A stretch of 64,000 bases of DNA, from NCBI GenBank assembly GCA_040220875.1, contig JAVJVX010000007.1, positions 1 to 64,000 on the forward strand, written 5' to 3'. A program made the position numbers and the translations under genes. The stretch is from Alphaproteobacteria bacterium (GTDB taxonomy: Bacteria > Pseudomonadota > Alphaproteobacteria > JAVJVX01). The notes beneath the pieces are model-generated. The model had not been told where the DNA came from, did not search any database, and was given only the letters and a program-made list of their open reading frames with translations. Position 1 is the stretch's first letter, and the number at the start of each line of letters is the position of its first letter. Shown here in pieces: positions 9,594-20,788 of this stretch.

Positions 9594-10936
9594 TGGCCTC
9601 TGCGGCCGACCAGTTTGCTGCCAATATCAATCTCGGCGCCTTCGGTAAGGCGACGGAGCTCAAGAAGCGGTTGTGGTTCACGCTGGGCGCCCTGATCATC
9701 TATCGCCTCGGCACGTATATTCCGCTGCCGGGCATCGACCCCAACATTCTGGCCGAGATCTACCAGCAGCAGGCAGGCGGCATCCTCGGCGTGTTCAACA
9801 TGTTCGCGGGCGGCGCGCTCGAGCGGATGACCTTGTTCGCCCTTTCGATCATGCCCTATATCTCGGCCTCCATCATCATGCAGCTGATGGCAGCCGTCTC
9901 GCCCAAGCTGGAAGCCCTCAAGAAAGAGGGGGAATCGGGGCGCAAAAAGCTTAATCAATACACCCGCTACGGCACCGTGCTACTGGCGGCGGTCCAGGCT
10001 TACGGCATTGCGGTCGGCCTTGAAGGCATGACCGGCAGCGCCGGCAGTGCCGTGATCGATCCGGGGGCATTCTTCCGGATCTCGACGGTGATTTCGCTTA
10101 CAGGCGGCACGATTTTCCTGATGTGGCTCGGCGAGCAGATCACGCAGCGCGGCGTGGGCAACGGTATTTCTCTCATCATCTTTACCGGCATCGTGGCCGA
10201 ATTGCCGGCGGCCTTCGCGCAGACCATGGACCTTGGCCGCACCGGCGAACTGCCGACGCTTCTCATTCTGGGCCTGATCGTGATGGTCGTGGGCGTCATC
10301 GGCTTCGTCGTATTCGTCGAGCGCGCCCAGCGCCGGATCATCGTCCAGTATCCCAAGCGCCAGCAGGGCAACCGGATGACTGGTGGCGAATCGTCCCACA
10401 TTCCGCTCAAGCTCAACACATCGGGCGTGATCCCGCCGATCTTCGCGTCGTCCCTCCTGCTCCTGCCACTGACAGTGGCTGGATTTTCGGCCGGACAGGG
10501 GCCCGACTGGCTGACGACCGCGACCGCCTATCTGGGCCATGGCCAGCCGCTCTATATTGTCTTCTATATCTCGCTCATCGTGTTCTTCTGCTTCTTTTAC
10601 ACGGCCATCGTCTTCAACCCGGTCGATACGGCCGATAACCTCAAGAAGTACGGCGGATTTATTCCCGGTATCCGGCCAGGCAAGAACACGGCCGATTATC
10701 TGGATTATGTGCTGACACGGTTGACCGTCATCGGCGCCGCGTATTTGGCGATCGTCTGCCTTCTGCCCGAACTCCTGATCTCGCGTTTCAACGTCCCGTT
10801 CTATTTCGGCGGCACCAGCCTGCTGATCGTGGTCAGCGTCACCATGGATACGGTGGCGCAGATTCAGTCCCACCTGCTGGCGCATCAGTACGAGGGGCTG
10901 ATTCGCAAGTCCAAGTTGCGGGGGCGGCGCGGCTGA
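9593..10936 (+). CDS. secY: Protein translocase channel subunit SecY
   Basis: SecY forms the membrane channel through which SecA-driven preproteins and SRP-targeted membrane proteins pass. The 447-residue product shows ten hydrophobic segments. The family landmarks are GIDPN in the plug region (about residues 44-48), LGEQITQRGVGNGISLIIF, and a C-terminal end with LLAHQYEGLIRKSKLRGRRG. Its start overlaps rplO by 1 nt and its stop overlaps adk by 1 nt, the usual placement at the end of the spc segment. Confidence 0.98.
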   Translation: MASAADQFAANINLGAFGKATELKKRLWFTLGALIIYRLGTYIPLPGIDPNILAEIYQQQAGGILGVFNMFAGGALERMTLFALSIMPYISASIIMQLMAAVSPKLEALKKEGESGRKKLNQYTRYGTVLLAAVQAYGIAVGLEGMTGSAGSAVIDPGAFFRISTVISLTGGTIFLMWLGEQITQRGVGNGISLIIFTGIVAELPAAFAQTMDLGRTGELPTLLILGLIVMVVGVIGFVVFVERAQRRIIVQYPKRQQGNRMTGGESSHIPLKLNTSGVIPPIFASSLLLLPLTVAGFSAGQGPDWLTTATAYLGHGQPLYIVFYISLIVFFCFFYTAIVFNPVDTADNLKKYGGFIPGIRPGKNTADYLDYVLTRLTVIGAAYLAIVCLLPELLISRFNVPFYFGGTSLLIVVSVTMDTVAQIQSHLLAHQYEGLIRKSKLRGRRG

Positions 10937-11589
10937 TGGCGATCAATCTCATCCTTCTCGGCGCGCCGGGGGCCGGCAAGGGAACCCAAGCCAAGCGGCT
11001 TGTCGATGAGCATGGCCTCGCCCAGTTATCAACCGGTGACATGCTGCGCGCCGCGGTTGCGAGCGGCAGCCAGCTTGGCCAGGAGGCCAAGGAAATCATG
11101 GAAAAGGGCGAACTGATGCCCGACGAGATCATGATCAAGATCATATCGTCCCGCCTTGACGAGGCCGATTGCGCCAATGGCGTGATTCTTGACGGTTTCC
11201 CGCGCACGGTGCCACAGGCCGAGGCGCTCGATGGGCTGCTCGCCGAAAAGGGCATGACACTGGATCATGTTATCGAGATCCGGGTCGACGACGATGTGCT
11301 GATCGCCCGGCTCGCGGGACGCTATAGCTGCGCCAAATGCGGGGCCGGCTATCATGATGAATTCATCCGGCCCGAAAAAGCGGGCGTGTGCGATGTTTGC
11401 GGGTCGACGGAGTTCAAGCGCCGGCCCGACGACCAGCCGGAGGTCGTCAAAAGCCGGCTCGAAGCCTATCATCGCCAGACGGCACCGATCCTGCCCTATT
11501 ACCGTGATCGAGGCGTTCTCGAGACGGTCGACGGCCAGGCGGCTCCCGAGGGGGTGGCAGGCCAGATTGAAGCGATAATTCGTCAATGA
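10936..11589 (+). CDS. adk: Adenylate kinase with a zinc-type LID domain
   Basis: Adenylate kinase interconverts ATP + AMP and 2 ADP. The 217-residue long form has the P-loop GAPGAGKGTQ at about residues 8-17 and the AMP-site segment LSTGDMLRAA. The LID has CAKC at about 133-136 and CDVC at about 153-156, a four-cysteine zinc site seen in Gram-positive and some proteobacterial enzymes; E. coli has no such cluster. Placement after secY is typical. Confidence 0.97.
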   Translation: MAINLILLGAPGAGKGTQAKRLVDEHGLAQLSTGDMLRAAVASGSQLGQEAKEIMEKGELMPDEIMIKIISSRLDEADCANGVILDGFPRTVPQAEALDGLLAEKGMTLDHVIEIRVDDDVLIARLAGRYSCAKCGAGYHDEFIRPEKAGVCDVCGSTEFKRRPDDQPEVVKSRLEAYHRQTAPILPYYRDRGVLETVDGQAAPEGVAGQIEAIIRQ

Positions 11590-11620
11590 TTACGGGGAAT
11601 TAGTACAAATTCCGGGTCGG

Positions 11621-11648
11621 TTGACTTGAGGGGCTGGCGGCCTATAAT
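11621..11648 (+). promoter_or_regulatory. Sigma-70 promoter before rpsM
   Basis: TTGACT at 11621-11626 and TATAAT at 11643-11648 are separated by 16 bp. Both boxes are near or at the consensus. They lie in the 126-nt gap between adk and rpsM, the largest gap in the superoperon, about 68 nt upstream of the rpsM GTG. This suggests independent transcription of rpsM-rpsK-rpoA-rplQ in addition to read-through. Confidence 0.75.
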
Positions 11649-11715
11649 CCGCTCCCCGAAGCGGCGGGTCAGGGCTGACGGCGGCTAATTCCGTAATAAT
11701 TCTGGAGACTTAGAC

Positions 11716-12084
11716 GTGGCACGTATTGCTGGCGTCAACATTCCCACGCAAAAGCGTGTAGAAGTGGCGCTGACCTATATTTTCGGCATCGGGCCGAGCA
11801 TGGCGAAGGAAATCTGCGCCAAGACGAGCGTATCGTCCGACCGCCGCGTGAGCGAGCTTACGGAAGATGAGATTTCGCGGATTCGCGAGGTTATCGACGG
11901 GGAGTACCAGGTCGAGGGCGACCTGCGCCGGGAAACCTCGATGAATATCAAGCGGCTCATGGACCTCAAGAGCTACCGTGGATTGCGCCACCGGCGCGGC
12001 CTGCCGGTCCGGGGCCAGCGGACCCATACCAACGCGCGCACCCGCAAGGGCAAGGCCCGGCCGATCGCCGGCAAGAAGAAGTAG
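11716..12084 (+). CDS. rpsM: 30S ribosomal protein S13
   Basis: S13 contacts the P-site tRNA and the 50S subunit. The 122 residues start [18 protein letters not shown] and end with the basic tail [15 protein letters not shown] and a Lys-rich finish. The start is GTG at 11716, preceded by TGGAGA. It heads the alpha segment behind its own promoter. Confidence 0.98.
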   Translation: MARIAGVNIPTQKRVEVALTYIFGIGPSMAKEICAKTSVSSDRRVSELTEDEISRIREVIDGEYQVEGDLRRETSMNIKRLMDLKSYRGLRHRRGLPVRGQRTHTNARTRKGKARPIAGKKK

Positions 12085-12093
12085 GAAAAAACG

Positions 12094-12486
12094 ATGGCGG
12101 CAAAAACCGGGGCACGCGTCAAACGGCGCGAGCGAAAAAACATCACTTCGGGCGTGGCCCATGTGAGCGCGACCTTCAATAACACGGTGATCACCATCAC
12201 CGATGCGCAGGGCAACGCCATTTCGGGCAGCTCTGCCGGCGCCATGGGGTTCAAGGGCTCACGCAAGTCCACGCCCTATGCGGCGCAGATGGCGGCGGAA
12301 GATGCCGGGCGCAAGGCGCAGGATCACGGCATGAAAACGCTGGAGGTCGAAGTCAAGGGTCCGGGCAGCGGCCGTGAATCGGCTCTCCGGGCGCTGCAGA
12401 CGGTTGGCTTCACCATCACGTCGATTCGCGACGTGACACCGGTCCCCCATAACGGGTGCCGGCCGCCGAAACGCCGGCGGGTCTGA
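12094..12486 (+). CDS. rpsK: 30S ribosomal protein S11
   Basis: S11 forms part of the platform near the E site. The 130 residues contain [18 protein letters not shown] and [16 protein letters not shown], and end [12 protein letters not shown]. It is 9 nt from rpsM and 101 nt from rpoA. That longer gap shows no clear terminator. Confidence 0.98.
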   Translation: MAAKTGARVKRRERKNITSGVAHVSATFNNTVITITDAQGNAISGSSAGAMGFKGSRKSTPYAAQMAAEDAGRKAQDHGMKTLEVEVKGPGSGRESALRALQTVGFTITSIRDVTPVPHNGCRPPKRRRV

Positions 12487-12587
12487 GCCCGGCGGCAGAG
12501 GACGTATTTTGAAATCCGGGGGCTGTCCCCGGGACGGGTCGGGGCGCATGCGAATCCGGCTCGCCGCATTACGAAGAGGTCATCGCC

Positions 12588-13604
12588 TTGATCAAGAAGA
12601 ATTGGCAAGAACTCATTAAGCCGCAGAAACTCGACATTGAAGCCGGGCGAGATGCGACGCGCATGGCGACGGTGGTGGCCCAGCCCCTGGAGCGGGGCTT
12701 CGGGTTCACGCTGGGAAATGCGCTTCGACGCGTGTTGCTGTCATCGCTGCAGGGTGCGGCGGTGACATCGATTCATATCGACGGCGTGCTTCACGAATTC
12801 TCCTCGATTCCCGGTGTCATCGAGGACGTGACCGATATCGTCCTCAACGTGAAGTCGCTCTGTGTGCGCTCGCACAGCGAGGGGCCGAAGCGCATGCATC
12901 TGCGCGCCACGGGCCCGGGTGCGGTAACGGCGGCGCAGATCGAGGCCGGGCACGATATCGAGATCCTCAATCCGGATTTGGTGATTTGCCACCTCGATGA
13001 CGGCGCCGAAATATCGATGGAACTGACGGTGCAGAACGGCAAGGGCTATGTCCCGGCCGCGCAGAACCGGCCCGAGGACGCCCCGATCGGCCTCATCCCG
13101 GTGGATGCGATTTTCAGCCCGGTGCGCAAGGTGACCTTCAAGGTCGACAACGCTCGTGTCGGGCAGGTCACGGACTACGACAAGCTGTCGCTCATGGTTG
13201 AAACCGACGGGGCAATCTCGCCGGAAGATGCGGTGGCACTGGCCGGACGCATTCTTCAGGATCAGCTTCAGCTCTTCATCAATTTCGAGGAGCCGACCCA
13301 GCGGCGCGAGGAAGAGGCCGATGAGGACCTCGAGTTCAACCGCAATCTGTTGCGCAAGGTGGATGAGCTCGAACTTTCGGTACGTTCGGCCAACTGCCTG
13401 AAGAACGACAATATTGTCTATATCGGCGATTTGGTGCAGAAGACCGAGGCCGAAATGCTGCGGACCCCGAACTTCGGGCGGAAATCTCTGAACGAGATCA
13501 AGGAGGTCCTGTCGCAGATGGGGCTGCGGCTCGGCATGAAGATCCCGGGCTGGCCGCCCGAGAATATCGAAGAAATGGCAAAACGCCTGGAAGAGCCTTA
13601 CTAG
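12588..13604 (+). CDS. rpoA: RNA polymerase alpha subunit
   Basis: Alpha dimerises to nucleate RNA polymerase assembly. The 338-residue product has the N-terminal assembly domain ([18 protein letters not shown] at about 33-50) and the C-terminal DNA- and activator-contact domain ([16 protein letters not shown], then [14 protein letters not shown]). The start is TTG at 12588, giving the conserved [15 protein letters not shown]-terminus; no ATG is available before the conserved region. TTG may lower initiation relative to neighbouring ribosomal genes. Confidence 0.97.
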   Translation: MIKKNWQELIKPQKLDIEAGRDATRMATVVAQPLERGFGFTLGNALRRVLLSSLQGAAVTSIHIDGVLHEFSSIPGVIEDVTDIVLNVKSLCVRSHSEGPKRMHLRATGPGAVTAAQIEAGHDIEILNPDLVICHLDDGAEISMELTVQNGKGYVPAAQNRPEDAPIGLIPVDAIFSPVRKVTFKVDNARVGQVTDYDKLSLMVETDGAISPEDAVALAGRILQDQLQLFINFEEPTQRREEEADEDLEFNRNLLRKVDELELSVRSANCLKNDNIVYIGDLVQKTEAEMLRTPNFGRKSLNEIKEVLSQMGLRLGMKIPGWPPENIEEMAKRLEEPY

Positions 13605-13659
13605 GCCGGGCGAGAAGGACAGGCCGGGGCGGGAAACGTCCCGGCGGGAGTGAAAAGAG

Positions 13660-14088
13660 ATGCGCCATCGTCTGAGTGGCCGGAAACTCAACCGGACCAG
13701 CACGCACCGCAAGGCCATGTTTGCCAACATGGCCGCGGCCCTGATCAAGCACGAGCAGATCCGGACGACCCTGCCCAAGGCCAAGGAAATCAAGCCGGTG
13801 GTGGACCGCCTGATCACGCTGGGCAAACGGGGCACCCTCCACGCGCGCCGTCAGGCGATCAGCTTGCTGCAGGACGCCAGGTTGGCCGATAAGCTGTTCG
13901 ACACGCTGGCCGACCGGTACGCGGATCGGCCCGGCGGCTACACCCGGGTGCTGCGTGCCGGCTTCCGGTACGGCGACCAGGCGCCGATGGCGATCATCGA
14001 GCTGGTCGACCGCGACCCCGAGGCCAAAGGCCAGGATTCGGGTCCCGTGCAAACGGATGATGCCGAGGGCGACTCGGCCGCCGCCTAG
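13660..14088 (+). CDS. rplQ: 50S ribosomal protein L17
   Basis: L17 is found near the tunnel exit. The 142 residues start [20 protein letters not shown], the family signature, and include [18 protein letters not shown]. It is the last gene of the superoperon, 55 nt after rpoA. A strong hairpin follows at 14115. Confidence 0.98.
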   Translation: MRHRLSGRKLNRTSTHRKAMFANMAAALIKHEQIRTTLPKAKEIKPVVDRLITLGKRGTLHARRQAISLLQDARLADKLFDTLADRYADRPGGYTRVLRAGFRYGDQAPMAIIELVDRDPEAKGQDSGPVQTDDAEGDSAAA

Positions 14089-14114
14089 CCCCTCAGGCCG
14101 GAGCCCGGACAGCG

Positions 14115-14145
14115 GAGGCAGCCTCGTGGCTGCCTCTTTGCATTT
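14115..14145 (+). terminator. Rho-independent terminator after rplQ
   Basis: GAGGCAGCC and GGCTGCCTC form a perfect 9-bp stem (14115-14123 with 14128-14136) around a TCGT loop, followed by TTTGCATTT. It lies 26 nt past rplQ and would end the ribosomal protein superoperon. Confidence 0.85.
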
Positions 14146-14224
14146 GGCCTTGTCCCGGCCGGACATGCTAGGCTCCTGGCGCGACAGGGGCGGCGATGTC
14201 TTCGAATATTAATATAGAAAAACA

Positions 14225-15717
<1,493 letters not shown>

Positions 15718-15721
<4 letters not shown>

Positions 15722-17031
15722 CGACCCTTTTCGATACCGGGGCGGACCGCCCTTTGGCCGACCGGCTGCGGCCGCGACGCCTCGAGGAGGTGATCGGGCA
15801 GGACCATCTCCTCGGGCCCGACGGGCCGCTTGGGCGCATGCTGGCAGCCGGCCGTGTGGTTTCAATGATCTTCTGGGGACCGCCCGGCACCGGCAAGACC
15901 ACGATCGCGCGGCTTCTGGCGGAACGGGTCAAGCTCAGCTTCGAGCCGCTCTCGGCCGTCTTTTCCGGCGTGGCTGATCTGCGCAAGGTTTTCGAGGCGG
16001 CCCGGAAGCGGCGCGAAATGGGGCAAGGGACGCTGCTGTTCGTGGATGAGATCCACCGCTTCAACCGCGCCCAGCAGGATGGTTTCCTCCCTTTTGTCGA
16101 GGACGGGACGGTGATCCTCGTGGGTGCGACGACGGAAAACCCGTCCTTCGAGCTCAACGGCGCGCTTTTGTCGCGCTGTCAGGTCTTCGTGCTCCGCCGT
16201 CTCGACGAAGCTTCGCTCGAAACATTGATCCGGCGGGCAGAGGAGCTGGAAAGCACCAACCTCGCCCTTGATCCGGACGCCCGCGAGTCATTGATTGCGA
16301 TGGCCGATGGCGACGGGCGCTATCTGCTCAACATGGTGGAGGAGCTTCTGGCGCTGGGCAGGGGCGGGACGGCGCCGGTGACACGGGCCGATCTTATGGC
16401 GGCCGTGCAAAAACGCGCCCCGCTCTATGACAAAAGCCGGGAAGAGCATTACAACCTGATCAGCGCGCTTCATAAATCCCTGCGCGGCTCCGATGCCGAT
16501 GCCGCCCTGTACTGGCTGGCGCGCATGCTGGCCGGCGGCGAGGATCCGCTTTATATCGCCCGGCGCCTGGTCCGTTTCGCGTCCGAGGATATCGGCCTGG
16601 CCGATCCCGAGGCCATTCATCAGGCCCAGGCTGGCTGGGACGTCTACGAGCGCCTCGGCTCACCCGAAGGCGAACTCGCAATCGCCCAGGCCGTCCTCTA
16701 TCTCGCGACCGCGCCCAAATCCAACGCCGCCTACAAGGCCTTCGGCCGGGCGATGAAGGCGGCGGGCGAAACCGGGTCCCTGGCGCCACCCAAGCATATT
16801 CTCAACGCGCCGACACGGCTCTTGAAGGATATCGGCTATGGCGCGGGCTATGCCTATGACCACGAGGCAGAGGAGGGGTTTTCCGGGCAGAATTACTTTC
16901 CCGACGGCCTGGCCCGCCAGCGTTTCTACAGCCCGGTCGAGCGCGGGTTCGAGCGGGAAATCCGCAAACGCCTCGATTATTGGGCGAAACTCCGGGAGAC
17001 TCGGCGGGACAAGGGGGAGGAGACGGAATGA
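15718..17031 (+). CDS. rarA: Replication-associated recombination protein A (AAA+ ATPase)
   Basis: RarA (MgsA) acts at stalled replication forks. The 437-residue product has RPRRLEEVIGQDHLLG, the Walker A GPPGTGKTT (about residues 55-63) and the Walker B LLFVDEIHRFN, then ATTENPSFELN (sensor 1) and a long C-terminal tetramerisation region with KSLRGSDADAALYWLARML. The GTG start overlaps the protease stop as GTGA, and its TGA overlaps crcB as ATGA, so three genes are probably co-translated. Confidence 0.96.
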
Positions 17032-17420
17032 CGGTGCAGTGGAGTCTGGTTCTCGCCATCGCCGCCGGGGGCGCTCTCGGGGCGGTGGCCCGGTTCCTCG
17101 CCATGAGCGCGGCCGGCCATTGGCTGGGCCATGGCTTTCCCTGGGGGACGCTTCTTGTGAATGTGGCCGGCTCTTTCGCTCTCGGAATCCTCGTCGAAAT
17201 AATGGCCCTCACCTGGCAGCCGGCGGCAGAAATCCGAGCTTTTCTCGTGGTCGGCCTTCTTGGAGCCTTCACCACCTTTTCCACCTTTTCGCTCGACGTC
17301 TTCGTCCTGGCCGAGGGTGGCGCGCGCAGCGCGGCGCTGGGGTATATCCTGGCTTCGGTCTGTCTCTCGGTGCTCGGGCTGTTTCTCGGCCTGCGGGCCG
17401 GGCGGCTGATGCTGGGCTAG
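17028..17420 (+). CDS. crcB: Fluoride channel CrcB/Fluc
   Basis: A 130-residue membrane protein with four hydrophobic helices, the size of a Fluc dual-topology subunit that exports fluoride. Family motifs are GGALGAVARFL, GTLLVNVAGSFALG and GLLGAFTTFSTFSLD, the last with the Phe/Thr residues lining the ion path. It starts within the rarA stop (ATGA), and only 1 nt separates it from the next gene. No fluoride riboswitch is present, so expression appears to follow rarA. Confidence 0.95.
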   Translation: MTVQWSLVLAIAAGGALGAVARFLAMSAAGHWLGHGFPWGTLLVNVAGSFALGILVEIMALTWQPAAEIRAFLVVGLLGAFTTFSTFSLDVFVLAEGGARSAALGYILASVCLSVLGLFLGLRAGRLMLG

Positions 17421-17421
17421 C

Positions 17422-18426
17422 ATGACCGGCGTCCGCCATCTTGAAGTCACCGAGGACGAGGCGGGCTTGCGCCTCGACCGCTGGTTCAAATCGCACTTCC
17501 CGCAGCTCGGCCACGGCCGGCTCGCCAAGATGCTGCGCACGGGGCAAATTCGACTGGACGGCAGGCGGGCCAAGGCGGGCGACCGGGTGGCAGCCGGCCA
17601 ATCGGTCCGCATTCCGCCCCTCGACAGCCCGGCGGACAGTCCCGCGCCAGCCTCCCGGAACATCCAATCCGGATTCTCAGATAAAGACATCAAGTTATTG
17701 GAAAATAACATTATTTATCAGGACAAAGACGTTCTGGTCCTGAACAAGCCAAGCGGTCTCGCGACCCAGGGAGGCAGCAAGACCACGCGTCATCTGGACG
17801 GGCTGCTTGCGGCCTGGGCACAGGCGCAGCGTCCCCCTCAGGCCAGGCCGAAGCTGGTCCACCGGCTCGACCGGGATACGTCGGGCGTCCTCGTCGCCGC
17901 GCGGACCGATTTGGCGGCGCGGCGGCTGACGGCGGCCTTTCGTGGCGGGACGGCGGAAAAGACCTACTGGGCCGTCACTCGGGGTGTTCCCGCCCCGGCC
18001 GAGGGGCGGGTGCACGACCGGCTGGCCAAGCGGCGGATCGGCGGGCAGGAGAAGATGGTGGCGGACGAGACCGGCAAGATGGCCGAGACCCTGTATCGCG
18101 TTCTTGCCCGCGTGGCGCGGCGGGCGGCACTGGTCGAATTTCGCCCGCTCACCGGTCGCACCCATCAAATCCGGGCCCATGCCCTGGCGCTCGGCACACC
18201 GATCCTCGGTGACGCCAGGTACAGCGACAGGGATCTCGATGCGCCACTCCTCCAGCGTGGCGGGGAGGCGCTGGCGCGCCCCCGGCTGCATCTTCACGCC
18301 CGGCGGCTGGTCATCTCCCATCCGCGCGGCGGCATGATCGATATTACGGCCCCGCTTCCCCCGCATATGACGGACACCTGCGCCTTCCTGGGATTGGACG
18401 CAAATCTGGCCGAGGCTGGCGTCTAG
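17422..18426 (+). CDS. RluC/RluD-family 23S rRNA pseudouridine synthase
   Basis: A 334-residue pseudouridine synthase. An S4 RNA-binding domain (about residues 14-70) precedes the catalytic domain with VHRLDRDTSGVLV; Asp150 is the catalytic residue. LVEFRPLTGRTHQIRAHALALG is the second signature. The linker at 17660-17740 (Lys/Asn/Ile codons) is notably AT-rich against the surroundings. The gene is convergent with the next, and the two stop codons share a CTAG. RluC is the likely subtype, but the target uridines cannot be told from sequence. Confidence 0.93.
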   Translation: MTGVRHLEVTEDEAGLRLDRWFKSHFPQLGHGRLAKMLRTGQIRLDGRRAKAGDRVAAGQSVRIPPLDSPADSPAPASRNIQSGFSDKDIKLLENNIIYQDKDVLVLNKPSGLATQGGSKTTRHLDGLLAAWAQAQRPPQARPKLVHRLDRDTSGVLVAARTDLAARRLTAAFRGGTAEKTYWAVTRGVPAPAEGRVHDRLAKRRIGGQEKMVADETGKMAETLYRVLARVARRAALVEFRPLTGRTHQIRAHALALGTPILGDARYSDRDLDAPLLQRGGEALARPRLHLHARRLVISHPRGGMIDITAPLPPHMTDTCAFLGLDANLAEAGV

Positions 18427-19985
18427 CCGTAAACCCAGCGGATCACGGTGACCGCCGCGAGCGAGATCACCAGAATGGCGATCAGGTTGATCCGGAACCC
18501 GGCGCGGGCCATCTCGGCCACGGTGATTCGGCCCGAGGAAAACACGATGGCATTGGGCGGGGTCCCGACCGGCAGCATGAAGGCGCAGCTTGCCGCCAGT
18601 GCGGCCGGGATCATCAACTCGGCTGGGCCGATTCCGGCGCTGACGGCGACGGCGCCGACGATGGGCAGGAATGTCGCGGTCGTCGCCGTATTACTCGTGA
18701 GTTCCGTGAGAAAGACGACGACGGCAACGAAGACGAGGGCGATCAGAACAAAAGGCAGGGCGGTTACCTCGTAAAGCGCGGTCCCGATCGCATCGGACAG
18801 GCCCGTGGCCGAAACGGCGGCTGCGAGGCTCAGTCCGCCGCCGAACAGCAGCAGCACGCCCCATGGGATCTGGCGGGCCGTTTCCCAGTCAAGCAGATAG
18901 ATACCCTTGCGGACGGAAACCGGCACCATGAACATCAGCGCTGCGCCGATGATCGCGATCCCCGCATCGCTCAGGGCCGGCAGGACCGGTTGAAGCTGCG
19001 GGCGCAGGATCCAGAGGGCCGCCGTCAGGGTGAAAACCAGGGCGACCCGCCGCTCTGCCGGGGAGGGCGGGCCGAGCGCCGCGATCTCCTCGGCCAGGAT
19101 CCGGGCTGCCTCCGGCAGCGGCCGGCGGTCGAGGCGAAAGACCAGACGGCAGAAGACCCACCAGCCGAGCACCAGCATGATCGCAAAGACCGGCACCCCC
19201 ACCAGCATCCAACGCGCGAAACCCAGTTCGATCCCGTAGGTCTCGCGCAGCATGCCCGCCATCAGTGCGTTCGGCGCGGTTCCGATGAGCGTGCCAAGCC
19301 CGCCCATGGTGGCGGCATAGGCGACACCAAGGAGCAGGGCCAGGGTGAGGCGCTTGCCCTGCATGAGCGGAGCGGCCGCGGGCGTCGCCTCGAGCAGGGT
19401 GATGACCGAAATCACGATGGGCAGCATCATCACGGTGGTCGCGGTGTTGGTAATCCACATGGAAAGGAGGGCTGCGGTGAGCATGAACCCGCCGACGAGG
19501 TCGCTCGGCCGGGTGCCGAAAAGACTCAGAATTCGGAGCGCGATGCGCTTGTGCAGACCCCATTTCTCGACCGCGGCAGCAATGATAAGCCCGCCCATGA
19601 ATAGAAAGGTGAGCGGATTGGCGTAAGGGGCTGCGGCCTCGTCGATCTCGGCCACGCCCGTGAGTGGAAAGAGCACCAGCGGCAAAAGCGAGGTCACGGC
19701 CACGGGCACGGCCTCGGTGATCCACCAGATGACCATGACGGCGGCGACGGCGGTGACCGTCCAGGCGTCCGCATCCAGCGCTGCCGGTGCGGGCAGCGCG
19801 TAAATCAGGGCAAAGGCGCCCAGCCCGGCCAGCAACCCGAGCGCCCGGCGCCAGGCGTCGCCGTTGCCGGAAGACGGCGGCGAGGGGATCGGGCCGGGCG
19901 GTGGCGTGGGCTGGCGCGTGGGCGGTGGCGTGGGCGATGGCATGGGCAGCGGTCCGGGAGAGTGCTGGCGGCAAGGCCCTGACAT
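18423..19985 (-). CDS. DASS/SLC13-family anion (dicarboxylate or sulfate) transporter
   Basis: A 520-residue multi-helix permease. It has the inverted-repeat hallmarks of DASS carriers: PYANPLTFLFMGGLIIAAA, WITNTATTVMMLPI, GTLIGTAPNALM, then TELTSNTATTATFLPI and PVGTPPNAIVFSSG. The two SNT-type motifs (TNTATT, SNTATT) bind Na+ and substrate carboxylates. The N-terminus is a Pro/Ser/Thr-rich tail made by a GGCGTGGGC-like repeat, so the true start may be the internal Met at 19943. It lies on the opposite strand between genes that read forward. Confidence 0.93.
   Translation of the reverse strand: MSGPCRQHSPGPLPMPSPTPPPTRQPTPPPGPIPSPPSSGNGDAWRRALGLLAGLGAFALIYALPAPAALDADAWTVTAVAAVMVIWWITEAVPVAVTSLLPLVLFPLTGVAEIDEAAAPYANPLTFLFMGGLIIAAAVEKWGLHKRIALRILSLFGTRPSDLVGGFMLTAALLSMWITNTATTVMMLPIVISVITLLEATPAAAPLMQGKRLTLALLLGVAYAATMGGLGTLIGTAPNALMAGMLRETYGIELGFARWMLVGVPVFAIMLVLGWWVFCRLVFRLDRRPLPEAARILAEEIAALGPPSPAERRVALVFTLTAALWILRPQLQPVLPALSDAGIAIIGAALMFMVPVSVRKGIYLLDWETARQIPWGVLLLFGGGLSLAAAVSATGLSDAIGTALYEVTALPFVLIALVFVAVVVFLTELTSNTATTATFLPIVGAVAVSAGIGPAELMIPAALAASCAFMLPVGTPPNAIVFSSGRITVAEMARAGFRINLIAILVISLAAVTVIRWVYG
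19905..19945. repeat. GGCGTGGGC-like low-complexity repeat at the DASS gene N-terminus
   Basis: Imperfect tandem copies of GGCGTGGGC/GGCATGGGC encode alternating Pro, Thr and Ser on the reverse strand ahead of the first helix. Such tracts vary in copy number by slippage and make the start codon uncertain. Confidence 0.6.
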
Positions 19986-20053
19986 AAGGCGGTTTGCCGA
20001 TCGGAAAAGGGGCGGATATAAACGCGGGCAGGGATCCGCATCTTGGGAAAGAA

Positions 20054-20788
20054 ATGGCAGAAATTCAATTAGTTGTGTTCGATTGCGACGGGACGCTGGT
20101 GGATAGCCAGGTGGCCATCGTTGGCGCCATGTGCGAGGCGAGCCGCCGCGCGGGCCTCGCTGTCCCGGCGGCTGAGCGGATCCGCCGCGTGGTCGGACTC
20201 AACCTCCATGAGGCCGTGCACAGACTTTTCCCGGAACTTGAGGAAGACGGGATAGAAACCGTTTCAAACCATTATAAAGATGAGTTTTTGTTGCTTCGTC
20301 AGAATCGGGATTTTGACGAGCCGCTGTATCCCGGCACGCGGGAATGTCTGACGGCCCTGGCCGAGTCGGGTGTGCTGCTGGCGGTGGCCACCGGCAAGTC
20401 ACGGCGTGGACTGGCGCGGACCCTGGCACATCACGGTCTGGCCGGAGCCTTCATCAGCTTGCAGACGGCCGATACCGGACCGGGCAAGCCTCATCCCGAA
20501 ATGTTGAGCCGCGCCATGGCGGAAGCCGGCGCCGAGCGCGCGACGACGATCATGGTGGGTGACACCACCTTCGATATGGAGATGGCGCGCAACGCCGGCA
20601 CGCTCGCCATAGGCGTGGGCTGGGGCTATCACGCGCCCGAGGAGTTGAGAGGGGCGGGAGCACGTGCCGTGCTCGACCGGTTTGCCGATCTGCCGCCAAT
20701 CGTTCCGAGGCTTTTCCTGTCTGAATCTGCGGCCGGCGCGCCCGCGACCCCACCCGCGACCCGGGACCGGGACACGGATCGTTTATGA
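20054..20788 (+). CDS. HAD-superfamily hydrolase, phosphoglycolate phosphatase-like
   Basis: A 244-residue class I HAD phosphatase. DCDGTLVDS supplies the nucleophile Asp10 and Asp12; ATGKSRRGL is motif II and MVGDTTFDMEMARNAG holds the motif IV acidic pair. The cap has a helical insert of the PGP/beta-PGM type (about residues 20-85). The start at 20054 is chosen from the hydrophobic strand right after the Met and an upstream GGGAAAGAA. It overlaps the ATP12 gene by 4 nt. Substrate unknown. Codons 66-88 are locally AT-rich. Confidence 0.92.
   Translation: MAEIQLVVFDCDGTLVDSQVAIVGAMCEASRRAGLAVPAAERIRRVVGLNLHEAVHRLFPELEEDGIETVSNHYKDEFLLLRQNRDFDEPLYPGTRECLTALAESGVLLAVATGKSRRGLARTLAHHGLAGAFISLQTADTGPGKPHPEMLSRAMAEAGAERATTIMVGDTTFDMEMARNAGTLAIGVGWGYHAPEELRGAGARAVLDRFADLPPIVPRLFLSESAAGAPATPPATRDRDTDRL

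Noticed and set aside
11590-14088. Missing rpmJ (L36) between secY and rpsM as a loss
   Set aside because: In most alphaproteobacteria rpmJ is located elsewhere, so its absence here is normal.
16980-17030. Fluoride riboswitch before crcB
   Set aside because: crcB starts inside the rarA stop, leaving no leader, and no aptamer pattern is present.
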